From Aquilaria yunnanensis (Eukaryota; Streptophyta; Magnoliopsida; Malvales; Thymelaeaceae): 64,000 nucleotides of DNA. The translations under genes were made by a program, and so were the position numbers. The notes beneath the pieces were generated by a model that saw only the letters and a program-made list of their open reading frames with translations, was not told the DNA's origin and searched no databases. The DNA lies in NCBI GenBank assembly GCA_039654915.1, contig CM077599.1, forward strand, positions 80,816,001 through 80,880,000. The letters are read 5' to 3'. This document shows, one piece after another, positions 1-11,726 of this stretch. How positions within the stretch are numbered: the stretch's first letter is position 1; each line of letters starts with the position of its first letter.

Positions 1-943
1 ATACATGTAAGTGTCGGCTATTTTTTCTTTCTATTTCACTGGTATGGAATCGTCTTACATCATATATATACCTTTTTTATAACAACTTCATTTTAATTTT
101 TAAATGACTAATGTAGATTTCCATTTGATTTTTTACAGCATTTTCCCCCGATAAGACCTCTTAGTTAGGTTAAAAAGACATTTCATGAAAACAAAGTCAT
201 TCTATTGGGTATTAAACTCTGATATATTACACATGAGATTAATTATTTTTTCAAAATTTTAATAAGGTGTTAAAAATTATTTAACCTTTTTCAGTAGTGA
301 TTTTCAACTATTACTTAATTCCAATGATTCTCATAGTACAGTTGTTAATTTATCATTATAGTCTACATCCACCAACATATTTTCTAATCAAGAAATTTGA
401 CTAGCTGAAATACTGTATATAAATTGAAAATAATATTAACAGGTAATGATATCTACATTTTCGTAACAATTAGAATTCATACATTGGTTGCAAGTCAAAG
501 TTTCATTATCACTTCATATATCAATTAGCAAAACCTCCAATTGAAAGTACAACGGATACAAGATTCTTAAATAAGTATAAATCATATTATTATTTCTTTT
601 ATCAAATATGAAAAAAGTTTAATATTGTAGATGTGATATATTTTTTGTAGTAATATAGATTTGGTGATTGATATGTCAACAATGTACAATACTGAAGATT
701 TTCCAAAACAATTATATGATTGTTTGTTTAAGTGCACACTTATCAATTTCTTTATGTTGCCAAGACATTTTGTTTGAAGTATTAAAAGTTTTTCAATATC
801 ATTTTGGACATACTAAACTATCTTTTCTAATATTTTCAAAACTTCTTAATCTTCTTATTTATTCTTAATCAGTAACGTAATTATTGATATGTGTTGCATT
901 TTTCATTTTTTGATCCCGTGGTAACGCCGGGTATATAACTAGT
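1..943 (+). mobile_element. Helitron 3' part (left end outside window)
   Basis: A typical plant Helitron 3' terminus is visible: an imperfect GC hairpin CCCGTGGTAACGCCGGG near 915-931, a short AT spacer, then CTAGT at 939-943 followed by T, as expected for insertion between A and T. The matching 5' TC end was not found in the first 900 bases, so the element probably starts outside the window. The AT-rich body shows no recognisable Rep/helicase coding sequence, so this is likely a non-autonomous copy. The terminus is seen directly; the extent is inferred. Confidence 0.6.
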
Positions 944-1099
944 TAATATATACTACCACAAGCAGTACACTGGTTGCAGTTGGAGAAAACAATTTCATGA
1001 AAGTTTGACGGCACCAGTAACATTGATTAAATGAGTTTGAATTTATAGTTGGCTTACCGAGTTATCGAATAAGGTTGATATCAAGGTAGAAGATATATG

Positions 1100-1915
1100 G
1101 AGAACAACAAGAAACTATAATGAAAAAAGAAGATTAGTATTAGGGAACATTAAGAAAACACAATGGAATATGAGTTTTTTAGAAGAGAAAAAGTACCTGT
1201 ACAAAAAGGAATATGAGCAAATTACAAAAGGTAAAGGTACAACAACATGAGATGAAGAAACAAGTATATTTAGCAAAACAACATGAAGGATCTGATAAGG
1301 AGCAACTACTATAAGCATAACAAGCAATTATTAAATATAAAAAAGAATATATATTTTGTCATGAAATAGCAAGATTAGACCATACAACAACTATATTCAG
1401 CAAAAGAATATGAAGAATTTGATATGAAACAACTACTACTCGCTATATATCAAAAGAAACAGATACGTTTTGTCATGAAACAGCAAAAGTAGACCATTGA
1501 ACAACTATGTTCAGTAAGAAAACAAGAAAAATCTCATGTGAAACAAATATTACACACATATCAAGTAGTTATTAAATATCAAAAGGAACATGTATATTTT
1601 ATCATGAAATAGCAAGATTAGACAATTAAACAACTATATTTAGTAAGAGAACAAGAAAAATCTCATATGAAACAAGTACTACACACATATCAAGTAGTTA
1701 TTAAATATAAAAAAATAAATACATTTTGTCAAAAAATAACAAATTGAAACGATGGAATAAATTATATTTAACATGAAATATCTGATAGGAGAATAACTAC
1801 TACAAGTAAAACAAACAAACATTAAACATCAGAAGGAACAATAATATGAATCATTATAACAACTAAATTTATCCATAGAACATACATAAATCACTCAAGG
1901 GAAAAGTAGTACATA
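1100..1915 (+). pseudogene. Decayed tandem coding repeat, 38-43 codon period
   Basis: Related units recur, with the anchor CAACTATRTTYAG at 1388, 1502 and 1631. The spacings, 114 and 129 bp, are both multiples of three. In one frame the units read as Q/K/E-rich peptides such as EQLCSVRKQEKSHVKQ followed by HTYQVVIKYQKEH, broken by several stops. A similar unit lies near 1240-1380. The frame-preserving period and shared amino acids suggest a degraded gene for a repeat protein, possibly cargo or part of a transposon. I do not recognise the family. Confidence 0.5.
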
Positions 1916-3314
1916 ATGTCAGTTTTATAAATAGTTGGATGTTGGAGTGTAACATTTACACCTCGACAAACAATTTAGTTATTCCTAGAAGAGCACTCAT
2001 TTACTGATGGGACCTCAAGAACTTATAAATGGGAATAATAAAAAACAATTAAAGTACACAATATTCAGCTTTATTAAATCCCTAATCTATTATATGCATG
2101 AGTTAAGCAAAACGTAAAAACTATTCTTTTCCATCTCTAAAAATTTTAGTAGTTTAGAAATAAATTGAAAATTGAAATCATGATTTTAGAACTAGGATAT
2201 TAATAATTAAAAGTTTATATTTTTTAAATATGTTCATAATTATTAGAAAATTTTACATATTTAATTTTGACTCAATATGACTTAGTTCTCAAACCTTATA
2301 AAATGTATATATTAGTCAACCCACTGTAAGAAAAAAAAACATTGTGTGTTTTTCTTTATTTTGCTTTATCTTCGTTAGTTCTAAGATAGTTTTATTGTTT
2401 GTCTTGCAAGAATTGCAAAATAAAGGCTGTGCCCCAACCACTTTGACTTTTTTTTTTCTTTTTAAATTATTTATTCTCATTTTTAGGCCTTTATTTTGGA
2501 CCACTTAGAAGATGAGGCCAAGCCAATTACACCCAAATGGCTGAAACATTTTCTAGTTTTTCCTCCACCCATCATTTAGATTGTTTCTATTTTGCAGCCA
2601 TCCCATGGTGTAGGCTCCCTTCGAACCCAAAATGTTATCAAAAGATTAACAGAAGGCATAAGGGCCACCATCCCTCTATCTTGCCCAGCCTTAATTGCAC
2701 AGAAAAGAGGAGTACTGGAACACTTAGGCATCAAGGAGAGACCTGTAACTATTCTGACCAACGAAGTCCATTCATTTTCTTTTTCTTTCGATTGGTTACA
2801 GTGATGTATTTTAATAATCATGTAATTATTTTGATCATGCTTTTATTTCCATTACATGTAAATATGATGAGGAATTTTTCCCAACAATGCTAGTATAAAT
2901 CAATGCAATGAATAATTTGAACTAGTGAATGACATATGTTTGAATTTTCCATGTAAGAATTGGTTGTGTGACTTCATGATGCCCTAGAAACTTGTTCAAT
3001 TATATTGAAAAGGGATTCTTATAGCTTGATGATCCATCATTGTGACAAACTGTCACGAGCTGTTAATTACAGTGGGATCAGCTGAAATTTAGGGGGCCTC
3101 ACTGCATTTTGATAACTCAAATCAACTTGTCATGGTGACGGACATAATGAATCATGAAAGATTGTTATGAGTTGTCAATTATAATGGATTGCACTAAAAT
3201 TTAGGGGACTTAACTACATTTTGATGGCTTAAATTGGTCAATTAGATCATCATTTTGCATTGAAAATTATCTATGTTGCTACTACCATTATACTAGATCT
3301 AAAAGGTAATTTGG
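1916..3314. other. Intergenic, AT-rich, one exon-like block
   Basis: Mostly unassigned AT-rich DNA. The exception is 2597-2770 (+), listed separately. Around 3040-3240 there are two diverged copies of a segment about 120 bases apart, each with GGGA/GGGG runs near AAATTTAGGGG; no element boundaries could be set. Confidence 0.4.
2597..2770 (+). pseudogene. Exon-like fragment, family unknown
   Basis: After a polypyrimidine tract and TTTGCAG, an open frame reads PSHGVGSLRTQNVIKR and continues in balanced, non-low-complexity composition through a KERPVTILTNE segment. No companion exon was found nearby on either side. It may be an isolated captured exon or a gene relic. I cannot name the protein. 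Confidence 0.3.
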
Positions 3315-3743
3315 GAAAAAATCCCAAGTCCAAAACTGATTCACAAAACACCTATCAATATCACATGGTTTATTCTTTGGAAAAGTATAGGTGATAGGTG
3401 CTTATGTTTTAGAATTTAAGCTTATATATTCACATAAAACTTCTTACATATCATCGTAGCCCCTAGTCAACTCTGATACCTTTTGTAACAACTTAAATCT
3501 AGAATCGGTTAACGAAATACCTTCCCATATCATATGGGCTATGTTTTAGAAAAAGATAAGCGTTAGGTGCTTATGCTTTAGAATTTAAACCTATATATTC
3601 ACATAATGCTTTCTGCATTTTCCCATATGGGATATAGGGGGTATTATAAACTCCCTCTTATGTATCCAACGTTCTCATTGGATTTATCGGAATACTTGGT
3701 CCCCTGGACCAGTAACTTCTCAAATCAGATTGCTTGGCCAAAT
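3315..3743 (-). mobile_element. TRIM retroelement, tandem LTR-internal-LTR-internal remnant
   Basis: A complete 165-bp LTR of the TRIM family seen intact at 59373-59902 lies at 3484-3648. A partial second LTR is at about 3315-3450. Between them, at 3470-3481, is a degenerate complement of the tRNA-iMet primer-binding site. The right LTR is followed by the PPT-side internal segment (about 3649-3743), which ends abruptly where the Del/Tekay-like LTR begins at 3744. This order suggests an array of two TRIM units made by recombination, later interrupted by the larger element. Confidence 0.6.
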
Positions 3744-6700
3744 TGTAACACCTCTAATTTTGTAAATCTTAATTTTGAAAAATATTTTAATTTTCATAAT
3801 TAATAAGCAATCAATTAAAAATAATCTAAAAAATACAAGGTCAAATATTTTTTAAAAAAACTAGTTTCCCAAATAATAAAAAGTACTAAATTAAATCAAA
3901 ATAATTAAATGATAATCCTAGGAAATCCAAGATACTAACAAAGTTTTAATTTCAACAATCAATATATTTTTTAGAAATAAAATAACACAAAATAAAAATT
4001 CTAGTCACAGTCAGTTTTTCGAGGGGTTACAGTGAGTTCTCATTTAATCTGCTCTACATCCTGAACTTTATAATATAGTTCAATGTATTTTATTTCCTCA
4101 TAATACTCACTTAAGAAAAACATATTAAAAGAATGGGCAAGCATCACTTGCTTAGTAAGAGAAAAGTATCAAGCTCATCATGTGGGTACTTATATTCCCT
4201 TAATAAACAACAAATAGAATAATAAACTCTAAGTTACAGTAATTTAATCAAAGAATAATTTCATACAATATAATAACAACAACACTAAAGTCTTACTAGC
4301 ATGTTTGAACTAATGTGCATATATATAATTCTTTTAGTTGATTAAATCATAACGCATTAATCAATTCATTTAATCTAATACTTGAATGTCATTAGACAAA
4401 CCTACGATGATGAATGTGTACATCATCCACTCTCGGGATAACTTTTAGGCAGTGCCACTAGGGATATTACCAAGTCATAGCTTCTTAGGATATCTATGCT
4501 TAGGTAGAACCTTTCATGATACTAGCTATAAGCTTGGTCTCCCCACCAGCTATGATTAGGCAGCATATAAGTCATACCTCGAAACTCCGGTCATGAATAT
4601 AGATGCTTCGTTGCCACCCTAACATGCCATATGGGTTTAAATCGTCCGTTTCGAACCTTTCTTCTAAAGTTATGACTTATCAAGTCATGTAGATATGGTT
4701 CGTTGCCAACCTTACATGCCTCGTGTTTTATTTTACTCCTAAAATCTTTTACTTATTACAGTATTGTGTATGACAAACATTAATCATATGTAACAACCAA
4801 TTGATACATGACTGTAACTTTTTTTTTAAACCTTTTTAGTATAGTGTCATGATTATAGTGCATTTTATTTATTTTATCTTGTTATCTTGGGTTAGTTTTA
4901 CATGATGATATGACAATCAATGATATCTGTTTAAGTACATTTATGCTAAACATCTATGTCCTCTATTATGAATTCTTTCCCAAGTTAGTTATTTATTATT
5001 TATGCACTTAATCTTTTATCTACAGGCTTATAACAGTTTATTACAGTCTTAACATGCCATTAATGGTTGCTTTTGACCTTAATCATGCTGTTAACAAGCT
5101 TGTCAGCCTTAAACATGGTACTAGTAGTGTTTGTCTTACCAGGCCTAAACATGGTTCTAGCGAAATTTATTCAAATGGTCTTAGCACACTTCTAATTTAA
5201 TTCTTGTTGTAAACAGTCCTAATATAATACTAGCATTAATCATATATCATATATCGCATTATTACAACCATGCAACCAACCAATCAAAACTACATCTCAA
5301 TGAAATAAAACTAAAATAAAATAAAATTCTAGAAAAATTAGTTGATTACTCTACCCATGTTACCCATGATTTTACAGATTTTATTTAACCGAATTGTTTA
5401 CTCATAATTTATTATCCAAGTTGATTCTTATTTTGGGATTAAGAGGGTCATGAGAACTAACTCGCTCCTCCCTTACCTAGTGCTAAATAACACGACAAAA
5501 AGGTGGTTTACTAGAACGGGTCCTACAAAATATTAGGGTGATACAAAATTAGAAAATATGTTAAATTGCAGAAATTTTCCAAATAGTACTCGGAAGATTC
5601 ACATTCTTGATATTTTGGTCAAAATTTTTACCTAGTAGGTAAAAAAATGTTTTAAGGCATTTTCGGTGGCCTTATACCTACTCAGAATCGTAACGGAAAC
5701 TTTTCTTAATGATGATCCTAAATTTACATTAGCTAACACCATGAGCTATATACTCATTTAATGGCTGTAAAAAATGAACTTGGAGTAACAAAAGTTGATT
5801 TTGATTGCCAATGTGTTTTCATGGATATCTGGCACTTCGGTAATCTAAAGGAATGCAAAGCCTTTAAGTGAGGAGCTCCTATGCTTTTGCAACAATTTAG
5901 ACCACAAAGGAAAATATTTAACAAGGGGTTTAGGGTTCATAATCTGTAGCAAAAAAAATTCAAAAAAGGCTATGGTAGCTCACTAGGGCTTGAGTGTAAG
6001 TAGGGGTTCAATTGCACTTAGAACGAGTGCACAAGCCTAGAATTTTGAATAAAGAAGAATGTTGTTGAATTTTTAATCCCTAACCCGTAAGTGCACGGTG
6101 GACGTGTAGATAGGGTGAGTGAGTATTGGTCCCACGATGATTGATTAAATTGATTGCCAAGTACCACTACTCAAAGTAAACTTTAGCTAAATAATCAAAG
6201 TTGGATGGAAATGTAGGCAACTTAAACAAGTGACTAAACTTAGCTAAATGGAATACTATTAACCTAGAATGCAAGTATGCACTGTAAAAATTGTAGTTTT
6301 TATCAAATTATGAAAGAACACTTCCTATGGGTTCACTACTTGTCTTGATTGGTTGGTGAACTTAGGTGAGTGGGTTAATCTCTAATGTATATTGATAAAG
6401 TTATTCAATTAAATTCTCACTTTTTCAAGTGAAAGAATTAATCTATCTAATCTAAACTTAATAAGGATTTTCATCCGATTACAAACTTAGAAAGAGGCAT
6501 TATAGCTCAATTTACCATTACCTAATAACTTAGACTAATTTTCCAACAAGTCCATAGCCATTAAATTTGTCTTCTAGGTCCAATTACTTTTAATCTTTTT
6601 CAAGAGTTTAAAGGTAATTTATAGTGTAACTAATTGTAGTCATCAATTAGCTAACATAACATTAAGCTCAAGAGAATAATAAACATAGATTTAGTAGAAG

Positions 6701-8729
6701 ACTAGCATTACACACCCATAAGTTCATTCAACATAATCGATCCAAGTAGCTACATCCATAGAAAGTGCAAAGAAAACAACTCTATAACTAAATGAAACAT
6801 AACCATGAGAATAAACATAATAACATCCATGACAAACTACAAGGAAGATGAAAGAATAAACCCAAGATAACTAAAAGATTTTGAATCCAAAGTCTCTAAG
6901 CTAGTCCCTTTGAGCACTCCAATCAATCTCAAAGCTAGCTCCAAAGGTGACCAAGAAAAACCAAGAAAACTAATAATTGTGGCTAAGGAAAAACTAGTTA
7001 TAGGATAAAAAGATGAAGATGAAGAATCCTCTTCTTTTGCTAGGTTCCAGGTTTTTCTACCCTTGGAGGTGTCCCTTTCACTCACCAAACCATTTGGATA
7101 GAAATCTTTGGCCAATAGCAAGCTTAAGTTCAAATTTGAGGTAGGAGACTACTTTCCCGGGTGCTTGGCGCCTAGGCCTTTAGGCTCGAGGGTGCTCTAG
7201 CACCTATGCCTCAGGAAGGAGTGCTCTGGCGCCTAAGCTTCCAGGTTCGCGGGTGCTTGGGGCCTAGGCTTCAGCTGGCGCTTAGGCCTTCAGGGTGCAT
7301 TTTTCAGGCAGCCACATTTTAAATTGTGGCGCCTAAGCCTCACTCCCGGGGCCTAGGTCTCACAGTTATAAATTCGCTTCACTTTTGCATGCCCATTTTT
7401 CATTTCGCTTGTCCTAGTGCCATTCTAATACTATAGTCCACTTTTCCAACCTACAAAATGAATGATCAAGCAAGAAACGGCCAAAAATGTTGAGTGGTGA
7501 GGTAGGAAATGGTGATCAAAGTTGACAAAAAGTCAACATATTTGACCACAAAATTTACATTTATCAAAGAACCTTCCAATGAAATATAGAATAAATATAA
7601 GGTATTTGGGTGCTGGAAAAAATAAATGAGTGACACCGAAGCATTTATACTCACATGACCAAATTTAGAGTCACTAGTGCGCGTAAGATGACTTTTGGTG
7701 TTTGGATGAGATTTCCCTTCTTTCTACTATACCTAGGCAAGAACAGAGATTTAAATAACATTCAAAATACCTTAGATAATAGAGAAACAATGCCCAAGGG
7801 GCTGGATTTACACTGGTTCAATTAAAAAGTGTGATGAAGACGACAACTGTACACAATGCTAAAGTGATGATTTCTTTTAGTGTGATGATTTGTTCTCCAC
7901 TCCAAAGAGCAAGAGTAGAAATAATGAAGGAATTATAAGGCTATCTAAATGAACTAAAAGAATGGGAAAGAAAGAGAGAGAGATATATAGCCAAAGCTAC
8001 AAGGAAACACTGAGGATGGCAAGGTAGGGAACAATAATGATGGCATCTTATGTTGTTGTAGCTTTGGCGAGCAAGCCTTGGGAGAGTTATTGATTTCAAA
8101 GAAAAGAAAAGAGAACCAGAGGTCTTCAAAATATGGTTATTAGGAGCAAAGTGCACTTTAAACTAAATTGAAACACGAAGAAAAGAAAAAAGAACAAAAA
8201 TAATGGATAATGGGATACTGCTAATATGATTGAAATAAAGATAAAAAAATTAACTTTAAACTTCAAACATTTTAGGAGGGTTGCGACTGCTTTTTTTTCT
8301 AAATAAACATTAAGATTAGGTGAGAGATTATCTCATGTAATAATAGCATGAACCATATATAAATCGTGCATTTGCATAGGCTAAATTTTAGTGAACTAAA
8401 GTAAACAAATTCAAAATTGAGTGAGACAAAATTCTTTTGACTCATTTTCGTGAAAAGATTCTAATGGTGCTCTTAGATTTTCAATTCAATGTTTGGTTAG
8501 AAAAGGACACAAATTCCTCTAGCCTCAATAAAATTGACTTTGAGTTTTTGACTTTAAATTTGACTTAGTGATCTCTGAAGGAATTTTCTAAGAATCAAAA
8601 TTTCTCAATTTCACATTGATTTTCTAAATTGATGGGCAAAATTTAAAAAATATCCTTAAGGGTAAAATGGAAATTTTACCTTCAGGGTATTTTGGTAATC
8701 TCATTTTTGTAGTTTATAAGGTTAGCACA
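3744..8729 (-). mobile_element. 3' LTR of a Del/Tekay-like Ty3/gypsy element
   Basis: The segment starts TGTAACACC and ends GCACA, giving TG...CA ends on the minus strand, and is homologous along most of its length to the solo LTR at 55464-58968. It follows directly, in minus-strand order, a purine-rich tract (8730-8742) and a decayed pol 3' end. It is about 1.5 kb longer than its relative because of an insertion between about 6047 and 7595. This is an old copy with many indels and substitutions. Confidence 0.7.
6047..7595. mobile_element. Insertion within the LTR, non-autonomous repeat
   Basis: Compared with the LTR at 55464-58968, homology stops near 6045 and resumes near 7596. The inserted piece begins with a block resembling the plant repeat containing CCCTAACCCGTAAGTGCACG. 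It ends in a GC-richer section (7140-7370) with several short imperfect copies around the words GCGCCTAGGCCT and GGTGCTCTGGCGCCTA. GAATAAA occurs at both edges (6047-6053, 7589-7595) and could be a 7-bp target duplication. No transposase or reverse-transcriptase coding was seen. Confidence 0.4.
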
Positions 8730-8742
8730 GCTTCCTCTCTTT
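8730..8742 (-). other. Polypurine tract next to 3' LTR
   Basis: On the minus strand AAAGAGAGGAAGC immediately precedes TGTGCTAAC, the LTR start. A purine-rich tract at this place primes plus-strand DNA synthesis in LTR retrotransposons. Confidence 0.55.
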
Positions 8743-9592
8743 AAAAGAAATTTGTCCTCAACTTTAAAAAAAAAAAAAAAAGTTAGGAAGTACCTCAAAG
8801 CTGTAGGTACTTCTTCTAGAGCTCATCCTCAATCTCCCAGTTTGCTTCCTACTCTCCGTGATTATTCCAAATAACCTTTACCAATTGAATAACTTTGTTG
8901 CTCAAAACTTTTTCTTTATGATCCACATTGGATAGAGGCTCTTCCATATATGTCATACCCTTGTACAACTGCAATGATCCCCTTGGAATAACATGTGCTA
9001 GATCAAGTTGATACTTCTGTATGTTACTCATGTGAAAAACCTATGAATTCTAGCCAAATTAGGTGGCCAAGCAACTTTATACGCCACTTCTCCAACCCAC
9101 TCTAACACCTGAAATGTCAAACAAAGTAAGGGTTTAACTTCCCTCTCATTCTAAGTCTTTGAACTCCCTTAGTTGATGATACCTTTATAAACACATGATC
9201 CCTAATAATAAACTCTAAAGGATGATGTCTAGTTTACATAACTATGCTGCTTATTTTGAGCTGCCAATAAACATTGTTTGATTACTTTAACCTTTTCTAA
9301 GGTTTGTTATACTAATCTAGTCCCAATAAAGGCCTATCACCCACTTCTTCCCAACACACCGGAGTATGGCATCCAGAACCACACAAGGCCTTATATAGAG
9401 CCATTTGAATGCTGAGGTGGTAGCTATTATTGTAAGCAAATTCCACTAGGGGTAAGTCGTTATCCTAAGAGCTCATATAATCCAATGCACAAGTTCTAAG
9501 CATATCCTTAATTATTTATATAGTTCTCTTAGATTGCTCATCTATCTAAGGATGATATGCGGTGCTAATTAATGCTATAGTATCCAATTGTT
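8743..9592 (-). pseudogene. Ty3/gypsy pol remnant: integrase 3' end and C-terminal tail
   Basis: Reverse-complement reading gives pieces typical of the Del/Tekay pol 3' end, in order from 9590 downward. These are an integrase segment with VEFAYNNSYH and a CWEEVGDRPLLG-like stretch, then a 60-aa open segment (8849-9031) starting MSNIQKYQLDLAHVIP with VIQLVKVIWNNHGE, then WEIEDEL. Many stops and frameshifts interrupt it. It ends just before the purine-rich tract and 3' LTR, as expected. Upstream gag, protease, RT and the other LTR are missing, so the element is truncated at about 9592. Confidence 0.75.
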
Positions 9593-9613
9593 CCTATATG
9601 TTAAGCTACCAAA

Positions 9614-10129
9614 ATCATGGATATATGGGCTCATATTTTAAAATATAAGCACCCAGCGCTTATCCTTTTACAAAGGATAACCAATGTGGTGTAGGCAGAT
9701 ATTTCGCAGACCAATTCAAGACTTGGTCATTACGGATGGTATTAGAGCCGGCCCAAAACCGTAATGATGTGACATACTGGGTGTGCACATGCATTATCTA
9801 TTGGGGTTAATATTAGATTAAATATGTTACTTGGTCATGGAACCAAATAATTTGATTTGAGAGATTATTGGTCTAGGGGAACAAGTAATCCAAGAAACCT
9901 AACGAGGACATTGGATACAAAAGGAGGAGTACCAACGAGGACGTTGGATATAAAAGGATGAGTTTGGTAATACTCCTATATCCCACATGGAAGAAATGTG
10001 AAAAAGTCTTTTATGGATATATATGTTCAAATTCTATAGCATAAGCACCTAGCACTTATCATTTTCTAAATGATAGTCCATATTGAAGAACAGTTGTTTC
10101 ATTAATCAGTTTTGGGCTTGGTCGTTATA
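9614..10129 (+). mobile_element. TRIM retroelement, plus orientation, 5' LTR truncated
   Basis: The right LTR (9965-10129) is 165 bp, matching the family length. The left LTR (about 9614-9734) lacks its first part. TGGTATTAGAGC at 9737-9748, just after the left LTR, is a one-mismatch copy of the tRNA-iMet primer-binding site TGGTATCAGAGC. The internal region includes two copies of a short ACGAGGACRTTGGATA unit near 9901 and 9937. There is no coding capacity. It abuts the truncated end of the Ty3/gypsy pol remnant. Confidence 0.7.
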
Positions 10130-11440
10130 ATCCATGTCAATTTTGTGTTAGTTTCGAGATGTAAAGAACATGGCGAGACAAACATATGTAATATATCGTA
10201 TTGGTGTCTCAAAATTCTACATGTTTCATATTTGTCATTTTGTCTATTTATATTCACTTTGTCATCTGTCATTTTTCAGCTCTTTTTTTTTTTTTGTAAA
10301 AATATGAATTTTGGGATAGGTACGTATATTATATAGTATTATTTTCTAAATAACTCTTAACAAATAACATAACTACTTTTAACTTATTCTGAAAATTCAA
10401 ACACAATCTCGTTAACTGGATAAAAAAAATCATAAAAATATGCCTAATAATATACATCTCAAAAGGAAGTTTGGATCCACTCTGAAGCTCTAAGTTTCCA
10501 TGTTTATTTTATTTTGCTTCAGAACACCTTGATGTATATAAGCTAATTATGTATGAATGCAAAAATTGGAAGAAGTTATATAAATATGTGAAAGTAACAA
10601 ATATTTTAAGACATAAAAAGATTTCGAATTGATGGAGTACCTAACAGTTAGCATAGTGTGGTCAAATATGGCATTCATAGTTAAACTTTACGTTGTCCTG
10701 AAATTGCAACATTTTTTAAAAGTCTAGGGATGGATAAATAAGTTTTTATAGTTGGAGGACCAGACTGGAACAAAGTAGATAGCTAGCTTAAGGATAACCT
10801 ATGCAACTTATGCGAGAAACTTCATGGAAAGTCTACGATGCCATCTAACTCATTCGTTTAATCTTGACGAGGAGAGCAACCGCTATGACGACATTTTTCT
10901 CTGCCGTGATCACGTCTGCATGGGAATTTCCCTTCCACTTTACTTCACTTTTCTGACTTACCAAAATAGCACAATTTCTGCCCCCTTTTCTTTCCAATAT
11001 ACTATTCCGTCCGATTTACAAGTTCTTTACACTATTTATTATTTATATTAGCCCAATCAATAAAATTCTTCCTTAGTGTGTCGGTTTCCAACAAGAGTTT
11101 GTCCTCTCTTGCGAAACTTCCAAAGGGAATAACAGATGATTCTTCCAAAACATTGCCAGTGTATACAAACATTATTGTTGATCCTCCAAGGTTGATAAAA
11201 TTGGAAAAACAGATGGTTAGATGGGAAGAAACCTATGAAACTATGGTGGAAATTGAATGGAATCATGTCATGTGATGTGGTCAGGTCAGGCTTCCCTCAT
11301 TTAAAGTAGGACCAAAGTGGATTGCGCGGAATATCATGTGAACCAAACTGTCCAAGTTGCCAAAGATTAGGGATTATTGACGCAAATCAGGAAAACATAA
11401 TGTACGAAGCTGCGGTCACGGTTTGTGACTTGTAAAGTAA
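10130..11440. other. Intergenic upstream of the E2 gene
   Basis: No gene or bounded repeat recognised. Open frames here are short and of low complexity. The last few hundred bases probably hold the promoter of the downstream ubiquitin-conjugating enzyme gene, but no clear TATA element was identified. The nearest candidate is GATAAAAAGG at about 11582-11591, with CT-rich leader sequence after it. Confidence 0.4.
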
Positions 11441-11726
11441 GTTGCGGACACATAACAACATAGTAGTTCGTGAATTATTAGGAGTCCACCTCCCGTTGAA
11501 TAACTGTCACCAATTTGTAAGTCACAGCAGAATCCTATTAACTCCGGACTTTAAAACACTTTCTTCTTTTTGTTTTCGCCCCGATAAAAAGGAGCACCTT
11601 TCTCTCCCTCTCGCTGTGTTTTTTTTTTTTTACCGTATCTTTTTTTTTGTTTGTTTGCTTTGTTTCGTTTCAAATAAGCGATTTCACCTCAAGGCGTTCC
11701 CTTTAGGAATCTGGGTCAGTCCTCAC

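Noticed and set aside
1100..1915. CRISPR-like regular repeat
   Set aside because: Units are degenerate, unequal (114 and 129 bp), and coding in character; no identical repeats with unique spacers, and the context is a plant nuclear genome.
11442..11726. Upstream extension of the E2 protein as the main start
   Set aside because: Phe-rich, low-complexity translation of a CT-rich leader, unlike family N-termini; 11727 preferred.
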